Source of the DNA: Phycicoccus jejuensis | GTDB taxonomy: Bacteria; Actinomycetota; Actinomycetes; Actinomycetales; Dermatophilaceae | NCBI RefSeq assembly: GCF_000720925.1 | Contig: NZ_JOEE01000003.1 | Span: forward strand, 186,001-250,000 | Direction: 5' to 3' | Length of the DNA: 64,000 bases | Shown here: piece after piece, positions 60,712-64,000 of the stretch | Numbering within the stretch: position 1 is the first letter of the stretch | Layout: each line of letters opens with the position of its first letter | Position numbers and translations under genes: made by a program | Notes under the pieces: generated by a model | Told to the model about the DNA's origin: nothing | What the model saw: only the letters and a program-made list of their open reading frames with translations | Database searches by the model: none

Positions 60712-62879
60712 GCGCCCATTCTGCCCCCGCGACCCTGCGGACGACCGCCGCTGCGGCCACCCTGCGGGCGACCGCCGCGCGGACCACCCCGGTGCGGGCC
60801 ACCGCGGCGCGGGCCGCCCCGGCCCTGCGGCTTGGCCTCGAGCAGCGGGCGCCAGACCTCGTCGGGCACGGGGACGCCGCTCGGGGCGACGCCACCGAGC
60901 GCGGAGACGGTCGCGTCGCCGGGGGCCACCTTGGCGACCTGCGCCTCGGCGCCGGCCCCCTCGATGATCCGGGTGACCATCTTGCGCTGGTGCGGGAGGG
61001 CGAGCATGACGACGGCGCCCTCCTCCCCGGCGCGGGCCGTGCGGCCGGCGCGGTGCAGGTAGTCCTTGTGGTCGGTCGGCGGGTCGACCTGGACGACCAT
61101 CCCGATGTCGTCGACGTGGATGCCGCGCGCGGCGACGTCGGTGGCGACGAGCACGGGGACGCGGCCGTCGCGGAAGGCGCCGAGGACGCGGTTGCGCACG
61201 CCCTGCGAGAGCCCGCCGTGCAGCGCCGCGGCGAGGACACCGCGCTCGCGCAGCTCGCGGGCGATGCGCTCGGCCCCGAGCTGGGTGCGGGCGAAGACGA
61301 CCGTGCGGCCGGCGCGGGAGCACAGCTCGGCGGTGAGGGTCTTCTTGTCCTGCGGGTCGATGAGGAGCACGTGGTGGCTCATCGTCGTCACCGCGGCCTG
61401 CGCGTCGTCGGTCGAGTGGGTCACCGGGTCGACGAGGTACTTCTCCACCAGGGTGTCGACGCCGCGGTCGAGCGTGGCCGAGAAGAGCAGGCGCTGCCCG
61501 CCCTCGGGCACGGCGTCGAGGATCGCGGTGACCTCGGGGACGAAGCCCATGTCGGCCATGTGGTCGGCCTCGTCGAGGATGGCGACCTCGACCCCGCCGA
61601 GCTCGACGGCGCCGCGCTCCATCAGGTCGACGAGGCGGCCCGGCGTCGCGACGAGGAGGTGCACGCCGCGGTTGAGCGCCGAGATCTGGCCCTCGTAGGA
61701 CAGGCCGCCGGCGACGAGCCGGTGCTTGAGGCCGGTCACGTGGACGAACGGCTCGAGCGCGTCGCTGACCTGCATCGCGAGCTCGCGGGTCGGCACGAGG
61801 ACGAGCGCCCGCGGGCGGCGCGGCTCGGGGCGCACACCGTCGGCGAGGCGCGCGATGGTCGGCAGGCCGAAGGCGAGGGTCTTGCCGGAGCCGGTACGGC
61901 CCCGGCCGAGGACGTCGCGGCCCGCGAGCGCGTCGGGGATCGTCGCGGCCTGGATCGGGAACGGCTCGGTGATGCCGTCGCGGGCGAGGCGCTCGACGAG
62001 GCGCTCGGGCAGGCCGAGGGCGGCGAAGCCGTTGTCCTCGGTCACCTCACGCGGGCCACCGGCCGCGACCGAGCGGTACGCGGTCCAGGTGTCGGCCTCG
62101 GCGCGCTCGGCCTCGGCCTCCTCGAAGCTGCGCGGCGCCTCGTAGCCACGCTGCTCGACGTGGCGGCCCTCGTGGCGGTCGCGCCGCACGGGGTCGGCGA
62201 CGCGCGGCGAGCGCTCACGGAAGGGACGGTCGCCGCGCTCGCGGCGGGGGCGTTCGTCGTGGGGACGGTGGACGCGGCGCTCCTCGCCGTCGCCGGAGAC
62301 CCAGCGGCGGGGCCGGTCCTCGCGCTCGAAGCGCTGCGGGCGGTCCTCGCGCTGGACGCGCGCCGGACGCTCGTCCCGCTGGAAGCGGTCGTCACGACGC
62401 GGACGGTCCTCGCGCTCGAACCGCTGCGGACGGTCCTCGCGCTGGAAGCGCGCCGGACGCTCGTCCCGCTGGAAGCGGTCGTCACGACGCGGACGGTCGT
62501 CCCGCGCGAAGCGCGCCGGACGGTCCTCGCGCTGGAAGCCGGCGTCCCGACGCGGACGGTCGTCCCGCTGGACGCGCTGCGGACGGTCCTCGCGCTGGAA
62601 CCGCACCGGGCGCTCGTCCCGCTGGAAGCGGTCGTCACGACGCGGACGGTCCTCGCGCTGGAGCCCCTCGCGACGCTCGCTGCGGGCGGGGCGGTCACCG
62701 CGGCGCGGGTCCTCGCGGTCCCAGCGCGGCGAGCGCTCGGCCCGGGGGCGCTTGGTGCGCTCGGTGGTCTCGGTGCTGCGGGCGGACTGGCCGCGGTGCG
62801 GCTTCTTGGGGCCCTTCTGGGCCTCCGCCTTCTGGGCAGCGGTCCAACGGGCCTTGGGCCCGGATGCCTTCTTGGGCAT
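60708..62879 (-). CDS. DEAD-box RNA helicase with charged repeat N-terminus and RGG tail
   Basis: 723 residues. ATG 62879 begins MPKKASGPKARW. Residues 30-260 are disordered and charged, with a tandem of REDRPRRDDRFQRDERP-type repeats at 73-192. The helicase core starts near 280: Q motif GITEPFPIQ, Walker A GRTGSGKT at 327-334, DEAD in AILDEADHMADMGF, SAT in LLFSATLD, and motif VI HRAGRTARAGEEG. The C-terminus is Gly/Arg-rich (RGGPRRGGPHRGG). Such flanks promote RNA binding and condensate formation. The 221 bases upstream probably hold a long leader, as in cold-responsive helicase genes. Confidence 0.92.
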   Translation of the reverse strand: MPKKASGPKARWTAAQKAEAQKGPKKPHRGQSARSTETTERTKRPRAERSPRWDREDPRRGDRPARSERREGLQREDRPRRDDRFQRDERPVRFQREDRPQRVQRDDRPRRDAGFQREDRPARFARDDRPRRDDRFQRDERPARFQREDRPQRFEREDRPRRDDRFQRDERPARVQREDRPQRFEREDRPRRWVSGDGEERRVHRPHDERPRRERGDRPFRERSPRVADPVRRDRHEGRHVEQRGYEAPRSFEEAEAERAEADTWTAYRSVAAGGPREVTEDNGFAALGLPERLVERLARDGITEPFPIQAATIPDALAGRDVLGRGRTGSGKTLAFGLPTIARLADGVRPEPRRPRALVLVPTRELAMQVSDALEPFVHVTGLKHRLVAGGLSYEGQISALNRGVHLLVATPGRLVDLMERGAVELGGVEVAILDEADHMADMGFVPEVTAILDAVPEGGQRLLFSATLDRGVDTLVEKYLVDPVTHSTDDAQAAVTTMSHHVLLIDPQDKKTLTAELCSRAGRTVVFARTQLGAERIARELRERGVLAAALHGGLSQGVRNRVLGAFRDGRVPVLVATDVAARGIHVDDIGMVVQVDPPTDHKDYLHRAGRTARAGEEGAVVMLALPHQRKMVTRIIEGAGAEAQVAKVAPGDATVSALGGVAPSGVPVPDEVWRPLLEAKPQGRGGPRRGGPHRGGPRGGRPQGGRSGGRPQGRGGRMGA
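62304..62663 (-). repeat. Internal repeat of the DEAD-box helicase gene
   Basis: The DNA encoding residues 73-192 is made of imperfect tandem units of about 30-60 bases with the recurring codons for Arg-Glu-Asp-Arg-Pro and Asp-Arg-Phe-Gln-Arg. The repeats are also clear at nucleotide level (GGTCCTCGCGCTGGAA recurring), so slippage could change the length between strains. Confidence 0.8.
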
Positions 62880-63100
62880 GGGTGATTCACCTTCGTGGTT
62901 CGTCGTTCGGTTGACAGACACGTCGTCAACCGGTGGCGAACCAGCACGGACAACGAGCCTCGGGGCCGTCTGTGGCCCTGGGTGGCCGGTTCGACCTCGC
63001 GGTGTCACCGGCGGACCGGGTGGGAGTGGTGTGGAGCGGCCCGCACTCTGCGGGCATCGGCGCGGCCAGGCGCCGGGCCACCTCGGTCAAGGGGTCCAGT

Positions 63101-63481
63101 CTACCAGCGCGCGGGGGCGCTCCCGGCCACGCGCCGACGGGCGAGGGTCACGCCGAGGAGCACCCCGAGCGCGACACCGGTGAGGTCGGCGACCGCGTCG
63201 AGAGGGTCACCGCTGCGCGCCGGCAGGAGCGTGGCCTGCACGACCTCGCTGAGGACGGCGTGGGCCGCGAAGACCCCGGCGGCCCAGCGCACCCGGACGC
63301 CCGCCAGCACGGCGAGGGCCACCGGGACGAGGAAGACCGCGAGGTGGACCACCTTGTCGGCGTTCGGGAACGGGTCGACGCCCGGCGCCCGCGGGACGTA
63401 GAGCACGACGAGCTGGACGAGCGTCGCGGCCAGCGCGAGCGCCCCGGCCACGCGACCGGGGCGCGAGGACGCCGCCGTCAC
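63101..63481 (-). CDS. VanZ-like membrane protein
   Basis: 126 residues with four spans. The VanZ-type segment DPFPNADKVVHLAVFLVPVA and the later SEVVQATLLPARSGDPLDAV and DLTGVALGVLLGVTLARR are characteristic. VanZ proteins confer low-level teicoplanin resistance in some hosts, but most homologues are of unknown role. GTG 63481 overlaps the malic enzyme stop (GTGA). Confidence 0.85.
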   Translation of the reverse strand: MTAASSRPGRVAGALALAATLVQLVVLYVPRAPGVDPFPNADKVVHLAVFLVPVALAVLAGVRVRWAAGVFAAHAVLSEVVQATLLPARSGDPLDAVADLTGVALGVLLGVTLARRRVAGSAPARW

Positions 63482-64000
63482 GCGTCGGGGTCGTCGTGGA
63501 CGCCCTCGACGCCCTCGACGGCACGGCGCACGGCGTCCGCGACGGTGCTCGTGACGTCCGGGTGGAAGACGCTCGGGATGATGTACGTCGCGTTGAGCTC
63601 CTCCTCGGTCACGACGCCCGCGAGGGCGTCGGCCGCGGCGAGGAGCACCTCCATCGTCACGTGGCTGCTCGCCGCGTCGATGAGGCCGCGGAAGACACCG
63701 GGGAAGACGAGGACGTTGTTGATCTGGTTCGCGAAGTCCGAGCGACCGGTCGCGACGACGGCGGCGTGCCGGGCGGCGATCTCGGGGTCGATCTCGGGCA
63801 CCGGGTTGGCCATCGCGAAGACGACCGAGCCGGGAGCCATCGAGGCGACCGCCTCCTCCGAGAGGATATTCGGGGCCGAGACGCCGAGGAAGACGTCGGC
63901 GCCGCGGACCGCGTCGGCGAGCGAGCCGCTGATGTCGTCGGGGTTGGTGTGCTCGGCGATCCACGCGTGGTTCGGGTGGTCGCCCGAGAGGACGTCGGCG
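63478..64000 (-). CDS. NAD-dependent malic enzyme, C-terminal part
   Basis: The frame is open from the right edge, giving about 173 residues. It has the NAD-binding end of malic enzyme: DVFLGVSAPNILSEEAVASM, VVFAMANPVPEIDP, GRSDFANQINNVLVFPGVFRG, and a C-terminal VFHPDVTSTVADAVR. It converts malate to pyruvate and CO2; whether NAD or NADP is used cannot be decided here. The N-terminus lies beyond the window. Confidence 0.92.
   Translation of the reverse strand, partial: ADVLSGDHPNHAWIAEHTNPDDISGSLADAVRGADVFLGVSAPNILSEEAVASMAPGSVVFAMANPVPEIDPEIAARHAAVVATGRSDFANQINNVLVFPGVFRGLIDAASSHVTMEVLLAAADALAGVVTEEELNATYIIPSVFHPDVTSTVADAVRRAVEGVEGVHDDPDA

Overview
The window is very GC-rich, densely packed DNA with ATGA/GTGA gene overlaps, frequent GTG starts, Tat and lipoprotein signals, DUF3039, DUF3618 and DUF2017 proteins and a Tad/Flp pilus locus of actinobacterial type. 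These point to an Actinomycetota chromosome, probably Micrococcales close to Intrasporangiaceae or Dermatophilaceae. The species is not determinable from this stretch. I see no transposase, integrase or phage gene; the window looks like ordinary chromosome with accessory metabolic islands.

Region 1 (1-14930) is an anaerobic nitrate and nitrite island. A regulator with a probable Fe-S site heads the narGHJ(I) operon on the minus strand. Divergent from it are two NNP-family nitrate/nitrite transporters (narK1, narK2), a mobA-type molybdenum cofactor gene, and a plus-strand set DUF2249, hemerythrin, NnrS-like membrane protein and an 881-residue copper nitrite reductase. In that nitrite reductase the NirK catalytic part is fused to a polytopic membrane domain and an extra cupredoxin. 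Together they would import nitrate, reduce it to nitrite and then to NO, with no NO reductase in view.

Region 2 (15049-36045) is a Tad (tight adherence) pilus locus: Flp pilin, TadG-like and TadE proteins, TadA, TadB, TadC, a TadZ-TadE fusion, RcpC/CpaB, the prepilin peptidase, and an embedded two-component system. Around it are two very large pilin-leader proteins, several lipoproteins, and a duplicated two-gene module (a secreted domain, once with an OmpA peptidoglycan-binding end, plus a lipoprotein) that may anchor or guide the pilus through the wall.

Region 3 (36183-45126) is mostly housekeeping: a CopC-like protein, tRNA-Lys and tRNA-Leu, a GroES-like protein, Bcp peroxiredoxin, a snapalysin-type protease, rdgB, rph, a metallo-beta-lactamase/ASCH fusion, murI, a DUF2017 protein and clpS. 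Region 4 (43888-54671) carries tyrosine breakdown genes in pieces: hmgA, an unknown gene coupled to fahA, hppD, and a divergent AsnC/Lrp regulator. In between lie a DinB polymerase with an unusual steric-gate residue, a 51-bp palindromic repeat array, an RDD protein, an amino acid permease and a broken DUF427 gene.

Region 5 (54760-64000) has a Tat-exported 5'-nucleotidase, a DEAD/DEAH helicase, a secreted M43 protease, DUF3039, YqgE, a DEAD-box RNA helicase with a long charged repeat tail, a VanZ-like protein and the C-terminal part of a malic enzyme. All coordinates, starts and functions come from reading the sequence; no database search was possible.
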